Assembly: GCA_937873395.1 (NCBI GenBank)
Contig: CALMYH010000043.1
Coordinates: 1 to 64,000, forward strand
Reading direction: 5' to 3'
DNA length: 64,000 nt
Source: an uncultured Burkholderiales bacterium
Lineage (GTDB): Bacteria > Pseudomonadota > Gammaproteobacteria > Burkholderiales > Burkholderiaceae_C
Shown: positions 18,511 to 26,710 of the stretch, piece by piece
Position numbering within the stretch: position 1 is the stretch's first letter
Layout of the letters: each line of letters begins with the position of its first letter
Notes under the pieces: generated by a model
The model's database searches: none
What the model saw: the letters and a program-made list of their open reading frames with translations, nothing else
Told to the model about the DNA's origin: nothing
Made by a program: the position numbers and the translations under genes

Positions 18511-20346
18511 TCAGTCGAGTTCGAACAAGCTCTCGTAGCGCTCACGCAAACTGGGGTCTTGGTCGGATTTTTCCAGAATGCAGTTCTCAACCGCCAAAAC
18601 ATCTATATCGGTCCCCATAAGACACCGGAAACTGTCTTCAGGGGTACACACGATGGGCTCTCCCCGAACATTGAAACTGGTGTTCACCAAAATCGGACAG
18701 CCCGTGATTTCGCCAAACCGCTTGATCAATGCATGGTATCGAGGATTGGTTTCATGATGGATTGTTTGGATGCGTGCTGAATAGTCAACATGGGTTACCG
18801 CAGGGATCTTCGATCGCGGTATATTTAGCTTGTCAATGCCAAACAAATTATCCTGCTCAGCCGTCATTTTTAGGCGGTGCTCCTCCTTCACATCAGCAAC
18901 CAGAAGCATGTAAGGACTGTCACTGTCGATATCGAACCAGTCTGAGACAGCTTCCCTGATCACTGAGGGCGCAAACGGTCGGAAAGATTCCCTAAATTTC
19001 ACTTTTAAGTTGAGCAGTTTCTGCATCGTTGGAGATCTCGGGTCACCCAAAATGGATCTCCCTCCAAGCGCCCTGGGCCCGAACTCCATGCGGCCCTGAT
19101 GCCATCCGAGAGCCTGACCACGAGCCAATGCCTGGACACAGTACTCGATCATCTGCTCTTCGGACAAGGTTCGAAATTTGGCGCCAACCGAATGGAGTCG
19201 GGTCTCCACATCCGCTTGTGCGAAGCGCGGACCCAAATAGCTACCCTTCATGGTATCCCGCGTTCTGCCGGAGCGAGGGCCCTGTTTGAATAGGTGGTAA
19301 CTTGCAAGGGCGGCGCCAAGCGCGCCTCCCGCATCTCCCGATGCGGGTTGAATCCAGATGTCGTCAAAAATTTTCTCTCGCAAAAGCTTGCCATTTGCCA
19401 CGCAGTTGAGGGCCACACCACCGGCCAGACAGAGATGTCGCTCTCCGGTTTCCTTCCTTATGCCCCGCGCAAGTTTGATGACCAACTCCTCCGTCACCAC
19501 TTGCACGCTGGCAGCAAGATCCATTTCTCGTTGAGTCAGCTCACTTTCGGCCCTTCTAGGCGGACTGCCGAACAACTCATCAAACTTGTGATTCGTCATC
19601 GTGAGACCGGTACAGTAATCAAAGTACTCCATATTGAGGCGGAAGCTACCGTCTTCCTTGATGTCGATTAGGTGTTCGCGGATCCTGTCAGCGAATCGAG
19701 GGGATCCATAAGGAGCCAACCCCATCACTTTGTACTCGCCGGAATTGACCTTGAAGCCGGTGTAATAAGTGAATGCCGAATACAACAATCCGATTGAATG
19801 GGGGAAATGTATTTCACGGACAACCTTGAGGTCATTGCCAGACCCCAGCGCAACAGAGGTGGTAGCCCACTCTCCAACACCGTCCATGGTGAGCACCGCG
19901 GCCCGATCGAAGGGGGATGGAAAAAACGCGCTGGCCGCGTGACTGAGGTGGTGCTCGGAAAAGAGCAGCTTGCTGCGCCAGTTCTCGCTTTGCCCTAAGC
20001 TTTCAGCAATCGAATTGCTGATCATGTCTTTCTGGAAGAGCTTCTCCTTGATCCACAATGGCAAGGCTTGCCTGAACGAGGTAAAGCCTTTGGGCGCAAA
20101 TGCCAAATATGTTTCAAGCAGTCTCTCAAACTTCAGCAACGGTTTGTCGTAAAATGCGACAAAGTCCAGCTCGGAAGGCTGAATTCCCGCCTCCCCCAAA
20201 CAATATCGAATTGCATTGACCGGAAATTCTGGATCATGCTTCTTCCGGGTAAATCTCTCTTCCTGTGCAGCGGCGACTATGTTTCCATCTTCAATCAGAG
20301 CGGCAGCTGCATCGTGATAGTACGCGGAAATACCGAGAATCTTCAT
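18511..20346 (-). CDS. O-carbamoyltransferase of the NodU/CmcH family
   Basis: Transfers a carbamoyl group from carbamoyl phosphate, through carbamoyl-adenylate, to a hydroxyl of a sugar or small molecule. The 611 residues match the family. The N-terminal Kae1-like domain contains ISAYYHDAAAALI, EERFTRKKHD and the His-rich SEHHLSHAASAFFPSPF, followed by DGVGEW and LCLAGGVALNC. The C-terminal YrdC-like domain contains GRMEFGPRALGGRSILGDPR and NTSFNVRGEPIV. It precedes a complete SGNH protein and follows two small membrane proteins of the SxtJ and DUF5989 families. This arrangement mirrors sxtI-sxtJ-sxtK of saxitoxin clusters and is also found in polysaccharide loci, so carbamoylation of a glycan at the membrane is likely. 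Composition is AT-richer than in the flanks. Confidence 0.92.
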   Translation of the reverse strand: MKILGISAYYHDAAAALIEDGNIVAAAQEERFTRKKHDPEFPVNAIRYCLGEAGIQPSELDFVAFYDKPLLKFERLLETYLAFAPKGFTSFRQALPLWIKEKLFQKDMISNSIAESLGQSENWRSKLLFSEHHLSHAASAFFPSPFDRAAVLTMDGVGEWATTSVALGSGNDLKVVREIHFPHSIGLLYSAFTYYTGFKVNSGEYKVMGLAPYGSPRFADRIREHLIDIKEDGSFRLNMEYFDYCTGLTMTNHKFDELFGSPPRRAESELTQREMDLAASVQVVTEELVIKLARGIRKETGERHLCLAGGVALNCVANGKLLREKIFDDIWIQPASGDAGGALGAALASYHLFKQGPRSGRTRDTMKGSYLGPRFAQADVETRLHSVGAKFRTLSEEQMIEYCVQALARGQALGWHQGRMEFGPRALGGRSILGDPRSPTMQKLLNLKVKFRESFRPFAPSVIREAVSDWFDIDSDSPYMLLVADVKEEHRLKMTAEQDNLFGIDKLNIPRSKIPAVTHVDYSARIQTIHHETNPRYHALIKRFGEITGCPILVNTSFNVRGEPIVCTPEDSFRCLMGTDIDVLAVENCILEKSDQDPSLRERYESLFELD

Positions 20347-20358
20347 ATCGGCCCTTGG

Positions 20359-20511
20359 TTAGAAAAGCGTATAAATGAACGGGGCTACCGCTGACCCTTT
20401 GGCCAGAATCAAGAGGCCTCCAATTAATAGCATGACCAAGATGATGGGCAACATCCAGAATTTTTTGCGCACCTTGAGAAAGGCAATTAATTCTTTGAGT
20501 AGTTCGAGCAT
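20359..20511 (-). CDS. DUF5989 small membrane protein (SxtK-like)
   Basis: Fifty residues: a short amphipathic N-terminus (MLELLKELIAFLKVRKKFW), then one transmembrane helix (LPIILVMLLIGGLLIL) and a short tail ending APFIYTLF. This size and sequence type is the DUF5989 family, which I recall as a constant companion of NodU/CmcH-type carbamoyltransferases. The start ATG at 20511 gives the family length; the frame is open further upstream. It lies between the SxtJ-type gene and the carbamoyltransferase, 12 bases from the latter. It may anchor the carbamoyltransferase to the membrane; that is inference. Confidence 0.82.
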   Translation of the reverse strand: MLELLKELIAFLKVRKKFWMLPIILVMLLIGGLLILAKGSAVAPFIYTLF

Positions 20512-20527
20512 GATGGGCGATCCGTAT

Positions 20528-20926
20528 TTAAAATTGATTTGTAAAACTTCCGGGTGCATCAGGCCCGGGAGGAGTTCTGGGAACCCAATAAGTATTTAAG
20601 TTACTGTCGAAATTTCTTTTGAGCTCATCGCGACCGATGATTTTAAAGAATAGTGCTACTGGAGTGATTATCAAAAAATAGATAACTCCCAACATCAAGG
20701 GGCTGACGATCTTGTTCAACAAGGCTCCAAGCGCCATCCAAGCGATGTTCAAAGGTCGCAAGATCCTCGGAACTGAGTAGGCCGTGATCAAGAACATCCC
20801 CGCCGGGATTGCAAACCATTGCCATGGTAATGTGCCCCTCCATGCGAACCAGACGGAAACAAGAGCGAAAACAATCGAAAAGAGAATTCCAATCGATTTG
20901 TCACTGGGGAGTTGAATGTCTTTCAT
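20528..20926 (-). CDS. SxtJ-family membrane protein
   Basis: 132 residues with two hydrophobic segment pairs (around 10-50 and 60-95) and a basic cytoplasmic-looking tail with GRDELKRNFD and TYWVPRTPPGPD. The family is named after SxtJ from saxitoxin clusters and has no known activity. It is the first gene of the SxtJ/DUF5989/carbamoyltransferase trio, and the spacing is tight (16 bases to the DUF5989 gene). The decayed insertion element starts only about 20 bases upstream of its start codon. The insertion could therefore have separated the trio from an original promoter or supplied a new one. Confidence 0.82.
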   Translation of the reverse strand: MKDIQLPSDKSIGILFSIVFALVSVWFAWRGTLPWQWFAIPAGMFLITAYSVPRILRPLNIAWMALGALLNKIVSPLMLGVIYFLIITPVALFFKIIGRDELKRNFDSNLNTYWVPRTPPGPDAPGSFTNQF

Positions 20927-20945
20927 CGGGTGAGTCGGTTGTTGT

Positions 20946-21984
20946 GGTTAAGGAAGATCTGCATACCCACCGCGGAATAGGTCGTTGCGGGTTGAAGTTT
21001 CAGATGACGGCATCCCTGGGCGTTCAAGCGGTAGTTTTGGGGCGAATGTGGCCACGTTCATGGGCATCCGGCCCATTTCGGGATCACTCATGCCTCCGCT
21101 CCCCCCACATTCAAGAGTGGTTTGCGCATCCTGCACAGGTTCAATAGCGCAAACAGCGTCACCAGATTGGCTTTGTTCTTGGGCGGCCTGGCGCTTGATC
21201 TTGGTGTAGCCGCACTGACGCTTGATGACCCGAAAGGGGTGTTTCACGTTGACGCGAACGCTGGCGGTGGTCTTCTCAGGCCTTTTTTCCAGAATAGCGC
21301 CTATGGGCGCGTCCTTGTCCAGCGCCTCACGATTGCCCGGGATCAGCGCGGTGTCGCTCTTCAAGTTGGGGTGCTGAGCCTGAACTTTCATGCCGAAATA
21401 GGTCTGGTTTCCCTTCTTGCTCTGGTGAATCTCCGGGGCGCGTTGACCGTCCTGATTCCTGGTGGAGTTGGGCACTGCAATGAGCGTTGGATCAAAAACG
21501 GGATCCTGCTTGAATGACAGCCCCTTGGCTGTCAATGTTGGGATGGCGGTGTCCGGAATTTGAACGGTCAGGTTATTCGCTTCGGGCGAGTGTAGAAAGC
21601 GCAGGATGGTGCTCTCATCGGACAGATGGTTTTCTCCCATGTCCAGAGCCGCAAAGCCCTGAAACATCGGCGTGTTGTACAGCGCATCTTCCATGGATGG
21701 GTCCGGCGGCTTGAACCATTGCTGCAGAAAGTGTATGTGCAGCATGGTTGCCACGGCAAATGGCGGGCATCCGCTCTTGGTGCTGTGCACCGGTGCAGGC
21801 GGTGCAATCAGTGCTACCAGTTCAGACCACAGCACCACCAAGTTCAACTCGTTGACGAATTCGTGCTTGCGCGTACTCATGGTCTTGCGCTCAAAGCCGG
21901 GTGCGTCAAGGCTCATTTGTTTCATGCCGATACTGCCTCACATCCTGTGGTCACCGCCGGGGGAATGGAGAATTTCCTTAAACC
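20946..21984 (-). mobile_element. decayed IS5-family insertion sequence
   Basis: The element is bounded by imperfect terminal inverted repeats: GGTTAAGGAAGATCT at 20946-20960 and AGAATTTCCTTAAACC at 21969-21984, whose reverse complement begins GGTTTAAGGAAAT. Between them lies a damaged transposase reading leftward. I see no convincing target-site duplication in the flanking bases, so either the target site has diverged or the ends are slightly misplaced. It separates the AT-richer carbamoyltransferase block from the high-GC export operon. Confidence 0.75.
20948..21925 (-). pseudogene. IS5-type transposase remnant with internal deletion and frameshift
   Basis: The N-terminal part is recognisably IS5-like (MKQMSLDAPGFERKTM, MLHIHFLQQWF, ALYNTPMFQGFAALD, ESTILRFLH, IHQSKKGNQTYFGMKVQA). 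After the KKGNQTYFGMK motif the usual stretch of around eighty residues that carries later catalytic positions is largely missing, and the frame rejoins at VNVKHPFRVIKRQCGYTKIK. Around 21175-21190 an extra base shifts the frame. In the neighbouring frame the expected ending (NLVTLFALLNLCRMRKPLL) continues to a stop near 21088. The open frame that appears to reach 20948 is therefore an accident. The transposase is not expected to be active. Confidence 0.85.
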
Positions 21985-22180
21985 TAATGCGCCCCGTTTA
22001 AAAGCGTCGCCGTAAACCCTGAACATTGTATTCGGTCGCACCAGAATGCACATTTCCAGCTAAATCCGGCGCGCAGAAGAACCCACCCTCATTCAGCATC
22101 AACGCCTGCATGGACTTTCTCAGCGAATGGCCAAAACGTACCGTTCTTCGTCAGAAGCATTCGCAACGCCCGAGACTCCC

Positions 22181-23047
22181 TCAGTAATAAGCGTTATGGG
22201 TAGGCGCGTCGTCTTTGTTGAGAACCACACCAAGCAGACGGCCTTTCGAAAGCCGACGCATCGACTCATTGATTTCGTTCCGGGTGGCAGTGCCGTTGCC
22301 TACGACCATGAGGAGGCAATCAATACGAGGGAGGATAGCCAGAACGTCGTCGACGGCGAGCACAGGGGGTAGATCCACCACCAACACCCGGTCCGCATAG
22401 CGTTCACGCAATTCCGACATCATCGCCGCCACCTTGCTGGACCCCAGAAGTTCAGCCGACCCTGGCATGGCTTGCCGGGAGGGCAAAACCACCAGGCGCG
22501 GAATGCTCGGGTTGACCATGGCCTCTTCCACACGAGCGGCGCCGGCCAGCACCTCATTGAGCGAAATCTTGGCAGCCAGGCCCAGCGAGGCGGCCACCCG
22601 GGGACGACGCAAGTCCAGATCGACCAGCAAGGCGGTCCGGTTGGAGTGCTGGGCAATGGCGATGGCCAGATTGATCGCCACCACCGTCTTGCCAGCCTCC
22701 GGCGTCGGAGAAGTGACGGCCAAGGTGCGCCATCCATGCTCATCCATGGTTTGCAGCACTTGTGTCCGCAACAGATCGAACGCCCAGGAAGCCGGATGTG
22801 CCTTCTGATGGGCCACGATGCGATGGCTTTCCAAGTGAGCCGCGTCCAGTTTGATGACCGGGGTCTGCCGATACCAGACGTCGCCATCCGTCACATCGGT
22901 GGTTCCGATGGCGTGAGGGCGTGCCATCGCGGTCGTCGGTTCCAACCCGCGAGGGACTGCCTCCAGTGCCACCGCGCCGGGCCTGCTCTCCTCAGGTACC
23001 CCGCGTTGGGTCTTGGCTTTTTCAATGGCCTCTTTGATGCGTTCCAT
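22181..23047 (-). CDS. polysaccharide-biosynthesis tyrosine autokinase (CpsD/Wzc kinase domain)
   Basis: A cytoplasmic BY-kinase of 288 residues. The deviant P-loop SPTPEAGKT is at residues 113-121, Walker A' LLVDLDLRRP at about 140-149 and Walker B VLVVDLPP at 221-228. It works with the Wzz-like membrane protein encoded immediately downstream to control chain length and export. The C-terminus ends NAYY. This is a very short tyrosine tail compared with the Tyr-rich clusters of classical Wzc/CpsD, so autophosphorylation may be limited to two sites. The start ATG at 23047 has AGGAAGG eleven bases upstream. It is the last gene of the four-gene leftward operon running from 26333. Confidence 0.9.
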   Translation of the reverse strand: MERIKEAIEKAKTQRGVPEESRPGAVALEAVPRGLEPTTAMARPHAIGTTDVTDGDVWYRQTPVIKLDAAHLESHRIVAHQKAHPASWAFDLLRTQVLQTMDEHGWRTLAVTSPTPEAGKTVVAINLAIAIAQHSNRTALLVDLDLRRPRVAASLGLAAKISLNEVLAGAARVEEAMVNPSIPRLVVLPSRQAMPGSAELLGSSKVAAMMSELRERYADRVLVVDLPPVLAVDDVLAILPRIDCLLMVVGNGTATRNEINESMRRLSKGRLLGVVLNKDDAPTHNAYY

Positions 23048-23061
23048 GGTGGGGCCCTTCC

Positions 23062-24660
23062 TCAGTCGGGGCGCGAAGAGACAGACTTCAGCACGTTCTG
23101 CAAGGGCATGACCCACAGGTGAACGGCCAGCAACACCAGCAAGATCGCCACCAAGGCTATCCAGACAGCCCTCTTGCGCCACTGTTCAACAGCCTGGATT
23201 TCAGATTGGGTGGAGATGTAGGGTATGACCGCCAGCGGTCGCTGGTTCACCGCCGCCACCAGAGCGTTCAAGCCCCAGACACGGGCAAACAGCAACTCCA
23301 GCAACAAGGCCGCTCCAAGCGCCGCCCCCACCGCCACCACAAATCCGGCCGCGGCAATCTTTCTTCGGGTCGCCTCGACCGGGTACTCAGGCATCACCGG
23401 CGGCTCCAGCAATGTGAAGCGTTCCACCTGCTGGCCTCCCTCCAGGTTTTCGACCAACTGGGCCGACGACAACTGGCTTCTCAGTTCGTTGTACTTGGTC
23501 TGGGCCGCCTCTTGTTCGCGTTGCAATGCTGCCAGTTGGCGTTCCAGCTGAGGACCTCGGGTGGCCTGTGCGCGCAGCTGGCCGATGCTGGCCCGCAGAC
23601 TCGATTGCTGGGCTGCAAAGAGGTCCACCCGGTTGCGGGCTGCTTCCACCTGAGCTTCCAGACGCGAAACGGCCAGCCCTGCCTGCTCCCTGGCGGCCGT
23701 TCTGGCCGGGGTCTGCGCCCTTGGCTCAGTTGCCACCGCCTGTTCCAGGCCCTGGATGCGCCGGATCAGGGAGCGCACGTCTGGATGGCTCTCCGAATAG
23801 ATGGCACGCAGCCCGGCCAGTTCGGTGCGGGCCCGCTCAAGTTCCTGCTCGGCTTCACTCGGGCCGGGGTCAGCCACCACACCCGGGGCAGTCACGCCGC
23901 GGCGCGCAGCCGCGAGGTCCACTTCAAGTGCCCGTAACTCGCTCACGGCCAGTCGGTGATCCCGCTCGGCGATGCGCAGTTCGGCCTCCATGCTCTGCAA
24001 GCCACCCAATGACATGGCGAGGTTGTCCGGCAAGCTCCCGGCCTGTTGTGACTTGAAGGCAGCGATCCGGGCCTCCAGCGCTTCCAGTTCCTGTCGCACC
24101 CGATCGGCCTCGGCACTCAGGAAACCCGTCGTGCGCGTGGCCTGGTCCATCCGGTCCTGCTGGTTGCTGGACAGAAACAGCTCCGCCAGTTCACGGGTGA
24201 CCGCATACGCCTTCTCCGGGCTTTCACCCTGAAACGACACGCTGAAGGAGATCGCGGCCGGGCGTGGCCCCCACGGGTTCTCCGCCCCCATCACGTTCAG
24301 CCGGATGCTGGCACGCATGGCAGTGGCCACTTTCGTGTCGGACAATTCCCGCTCACCTTCACTCACAAACAACTCGTGGCGATCGGCGATGCTGATCAGG
24401 CTCTCCCGGGTCATCAACCGCTGCTGGATCAGCCTCACGCGGTCTTCCGGGCGGGGCTGATTCGCACGGTCACCCGCCGCCACCTGAACCTGCGGCCCCT
24501 CCACCAGAATGGTGGCCGTGGATTCGTAAACACGCGGCTGAAGCATGGCAAAGACCACGGCGGCAGTCAGCACTGAGCCGAACACCAGAATCATCACCAG
24601 CGCACGGCGGCGCAGGATGGAGAGGTAGTCATGAAGACTGAGGTCGTAGTCACCGAACAT
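23062..24660 (-). CDS. Wzz/GNVR-type chain-length determinant protein
   Basis: A polysaccharide co-polymerase of 532 residues. The N-terminal cytoplasmic segment (SLHDYLSILRRRA) leads into a first transmembrane helix around residues 24-44. A long periplasmic part rich in heptad coiled coil follows (about residues 150-410), including the GNVR-type region ending LSSAQLVENLEGGQQVERFTLL. The Pro-rich EPPVMPEYPVEA comes just before the second transmembrane helix. A further hydrophobic helix lies at the very C-terminus (about 500-520). It has no kinase domain of its own, which is supplied by the separate downstream gene. The start ATG at 24660 is 10 bases from the preceding barrel gene. Confidence 0.9.
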   Translation of the reverse strand: MFGDYDLSLHDYLSILRRRALVMILVFGSVLTAAVVFAMLQPRVYESTATILVEGPQVQVAAGDRANQPRPEDRVRLIQQRLMTRESLISIADRHELFVSEGERELSDTKVATAMRASIRLNVMGAENPWGPRPAAISFSVSFQGESPEKAYAVTRELAELFLSSNQQDRMDQATRTTGFLSAEADRVRQELEALEARIAAFKSQQAGSLPDNLAMSLGGLQSMEAELRIAERDHRLAVSELRALEVDLAAARRGVTAPGVVADPGPSEAEQELERARTELAGLRAIYSESHPDVRSLIRRIQGLEQAVATEPRAQTPARTAAREQAGLAVSRLEAQVEAARNRVDLFAAQQSSLRASIGQLRAQATRGPQLERQLAALQREQEAAQTKYNELRSQLSSAQLVENLEGGQQVERFTLLEPPVMPEYPVEATRRKIAAAGFVVAVGAALGAALLLELLFARVWGLNALVAAVNQRPLAVIPYISTQSEIQAVEQWRKRAVWIALVAILLVLLAVHLWVMPLQNVLKSVSSRPD

Positions 24661-24670
24661 GGCCCAGCCC

Positions 24671-25771
24671 TCAGCGACCCGGGTAGGCGTAGACCAGACC
24701 GGCCCGAACCGACCAGCCGCGCCCCGCAACGCCGCCCACAGGGCTTGAGCGGCGGTGCTCGACACCCAGGGTTGAAGACCAGTTGGCTCCCAGTTCGTTT
24801 TCCAGCGCCAGGCCCGACACCAGCCCGCGGGACGCACCAGCGCCCGCCGAACGGCTGCTCGCCAAGCTGGCCGACAACGTCGCTGTCTCAGTCAGCCTGT
24901 AGGCTTGGCGCAAAGATAGGATTTCGGTCCTCACAAAGGCCGCATCGGCAACGCTGACGGAAAAGTCACGGGACCAACCGCCCCCCGCCGACCAGCGACT
25001 GCCCACAAAGTCCAGTTGCAAACCGGCTAAGGTGCCCGTCGACGACGGCGTTCCGCCGATGCGTCCCTGGCCTGCAAAGGCGGTGAGCGTCCATTCGGGC
25101 GCCAGTTCTCCGCGAACGCCGACCTGCCAGCGGGCCTGCGTCACTGAATCGGGTGAACCGGAGCGCGTCAGACGGACGTAGGCTGGCTCGATGAAATAGA
25201 ACATTCTCTCGGTGGCCTCCCACGAGACGCGGCTGGACAACTCGACTTCGCTGTAGTCGGTCAGTGAGGCCTGGTCAAAACTGACACGGGCGCGTGCCAG
25301 ATCCACGACCCAGTCTGTCCGTTCCGTCAACTCCTGGTTCCACCGGACCCCTGCATCCAGCCTGCGCTCGCGGCTGTCGACAGTGACGCGGCCAAACTCC
25401 TCGAATTCCGTGTTCCGGGTCGAGGATTCGGCCAGGTTGCCGCGCAGTTCGAGACTGGAGGTGGGCCAACTGTAGGTCCATGTGTAACCCAGACTGGGGT
25501 AATTGCGGCTGGCCAACAGGGCCGTGTTGCTTGAGCGCTCCAGCGTTGCTCCCAGTGCCAAGCGGGATTGCGAGCGATCCCCCCTGGTCTCGAAGGTATA
25601 GCTGGGCGCGACGCGCAGCACTGTCACCCCGCCGGGACTGGTGGCCGAAAGGGCCGGGTTCTCGATTCGTTCCACACTCACGACAACATTGGCAGCGTGT
25701 TGGGCATGGGCCATGCCAGCGCTCCACAACAGGCCCGCGGCTAGACAGCAAAGCGACTGCAATTTATTCAT
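24671..25771 (-). CDS. predicted outer-membrane beta-barrel protein of the export operon
   Basis: 366 residues beginning with a clear Sec signal peptide (MNKLQSLCCLAAGLLWSAG, cleavage after AHA). The mature part consists of alternating-residue beta strands with aromatic ends throughout (for example SLGYTWTYSWPTSSLELRG and RMFYFIEPAYVRLTR). The chain finishes in WSVRAGLVYAYPGR. This is the profile of an outer-membrane barrel of about sixteen strands. It sits between the Wza-like export protein and the Wzz-like protein. It could form an outer-membrane porin for the polymer, analogous in role to the barrels of exopolysaccharide systems. I do not recognise a specific family. Confidence 0.75.
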   Translation of the reverse strand: MNKLQSLCCLAAGLLWSAGMAHAQHAANVVVSVERIENPALSATSPGGVTVLRVAPSYTFETRGDRSQSRLALGATLERSSNTALLASRNYPSLGYTWTYSWPTSSLELRGNLAESSTRNTEFEEFGRVTVDSRERRLDAGVRWNQELTERTDWVVDLARARVSFDQASLTDYSEVELSSRVSWEATERMFYFIEPAYVRLTRSGSPDSVTQARWQVGVRGELAPEWTLTAFAGQGRIGGTPSSTGTLAGLQLDFVGSRWSAGGGWSRDFSVSVADAAFVRTEILSLRQAYRLTETATLSASLASSRSAGAGASRGLVSGLALENELGANWSSTLGVEHRRSSPVGGVAGRGWSVRAGLVYAYPGR

Positions 25772-25772
25772 G

Positions 25773-26333
25773 TCAGGGCACCAGAATCGTGTCGCCGGGC
25801 TGAAGCACCACGTTGGTCTCCAGTGCGTTGCCCCGGATCAGATCGTTGTAGCGCACCGGCAGCACGGTCGCGCCACTGCTGGTCTGTCGCAGCACCCGAA
25901 TACCGTTGCCATCGGCAAACCGGTCCAGACCGCCTGCCTGGCTGAGCACCTGAAGCACCGTGGTGGAGGGTGACATCAGGGTGACCGGTCCGGGCTCGGC
26001 GACCTTGCCCAGCACATAGACCCGACTGCCGTCGATGCCGGTGACCGCCACGGTGACCACCGCTTCCGGGATGTAGGTCTTGATCTTGCTGGCGATGCGC
26101 TCTTCGGCCTGGGGCGTCGTGAGGCCGGCCACCTCGACCCGGCCAGCCAGGGGGAAGGTAATGCTACCGTCCGGCAGAACCCGCACCTCAATCTGCAATG
26201 CCTCTTCTTTCCAGACCGACACGGTCAGGGCATCACCATGGCGCAACTGGTACGGCTGCGTTGCCTGTGCCCACAGTGCAGCAGTCGCCAGCAGCAGCCA
26301 CGAGAGGCCCAAGGCTCGCATTGCGGATTTCAT
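25773..26333 (-). CDS. Wza-like polysaccharide export protein (Poly_export/SLBB)
   Basis: 186 residues: a signal peptide (MKSAMRALGLSWLLLATAALWAQA), the polysaccharide-export domain starting YQLRHGDALTVSVWKEE and containing LPDGSITFPLAGRVEVAGLT, and then one SLBB domain (VYVLGKVAEPGPVTL and ending LQPGDTILVP). It lacks a lipobox and the C-terminal amphipathic barrel helix of full Wza, so it resembles the short periplasmic or outer-membrane export proteins of EpsC type. The start is fixed by GGGAG before the ATG at 26333. It is the first gene of the operon, and its stop is followed one base later by the barrel gene's ATG. Confidence 0.88.
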   Translation of the reverse strand: MKSAMRALGLSWLLLATAALWAQATQPYQLRHGDALTVSVWKEEALQIEVRVLPDGSITFPLAGRVEVAGLTTPQAEERIASKIKTYIPEAVVTVAVTGIDGSRVYVLGKVAEPGPVTLMSPSTTVLQVLSQAGGLDRFADGNGIRVLRQTSSGATVLPVRYNDLIRGNALETNVVLQPGDTILVP

Positions 26334-26710
26334 GTCGGAACTCCCATGTTGAGGAATACAGCACACCCAAGGCCATCCGATCCTGCTGATCAAGTCACAT
26401 GCAGCAGATACCAGCGGCAAACTGTAGTAAGAACAAGAGCGAGGACCAGACCCTGTGTCACAATTTGTTCCTACATCTTTGATGTTAATCCAACATGGCT
26501 CAAGTCATACGTGAACAGATCGACGATTGTTGGACGTATCGCCAGTATCTGTAACCATGAAGGCTGGCCAACCAGGGCCATAGACGCCAGATGTGTTGGC
26601 TGTTTCTGCTTCCGAGACCACTCATTGACGAGATCAGCCGGGATCCATGGGCGTTACAAGGTCCAAATGGGAAGATGTGTGACCAGAACTCAATACTTGG
26701 ATCTCGGGTA
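26334..26710. promoter_or_regulatory. divergent intergenic region between the export operon and the glycosyltransferase/PKS-NRPS side
   Basis: About 380 bases separate the two oppositely transcribed halves of the exopolysaccharide locus, so both main promoters are expected here. The sequence is less GC-rich than the genes. I could not pick out a reliable -35/-10 pair or a palindromic operator. No ORF in it has protein-family character. Confidence 0.35.
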
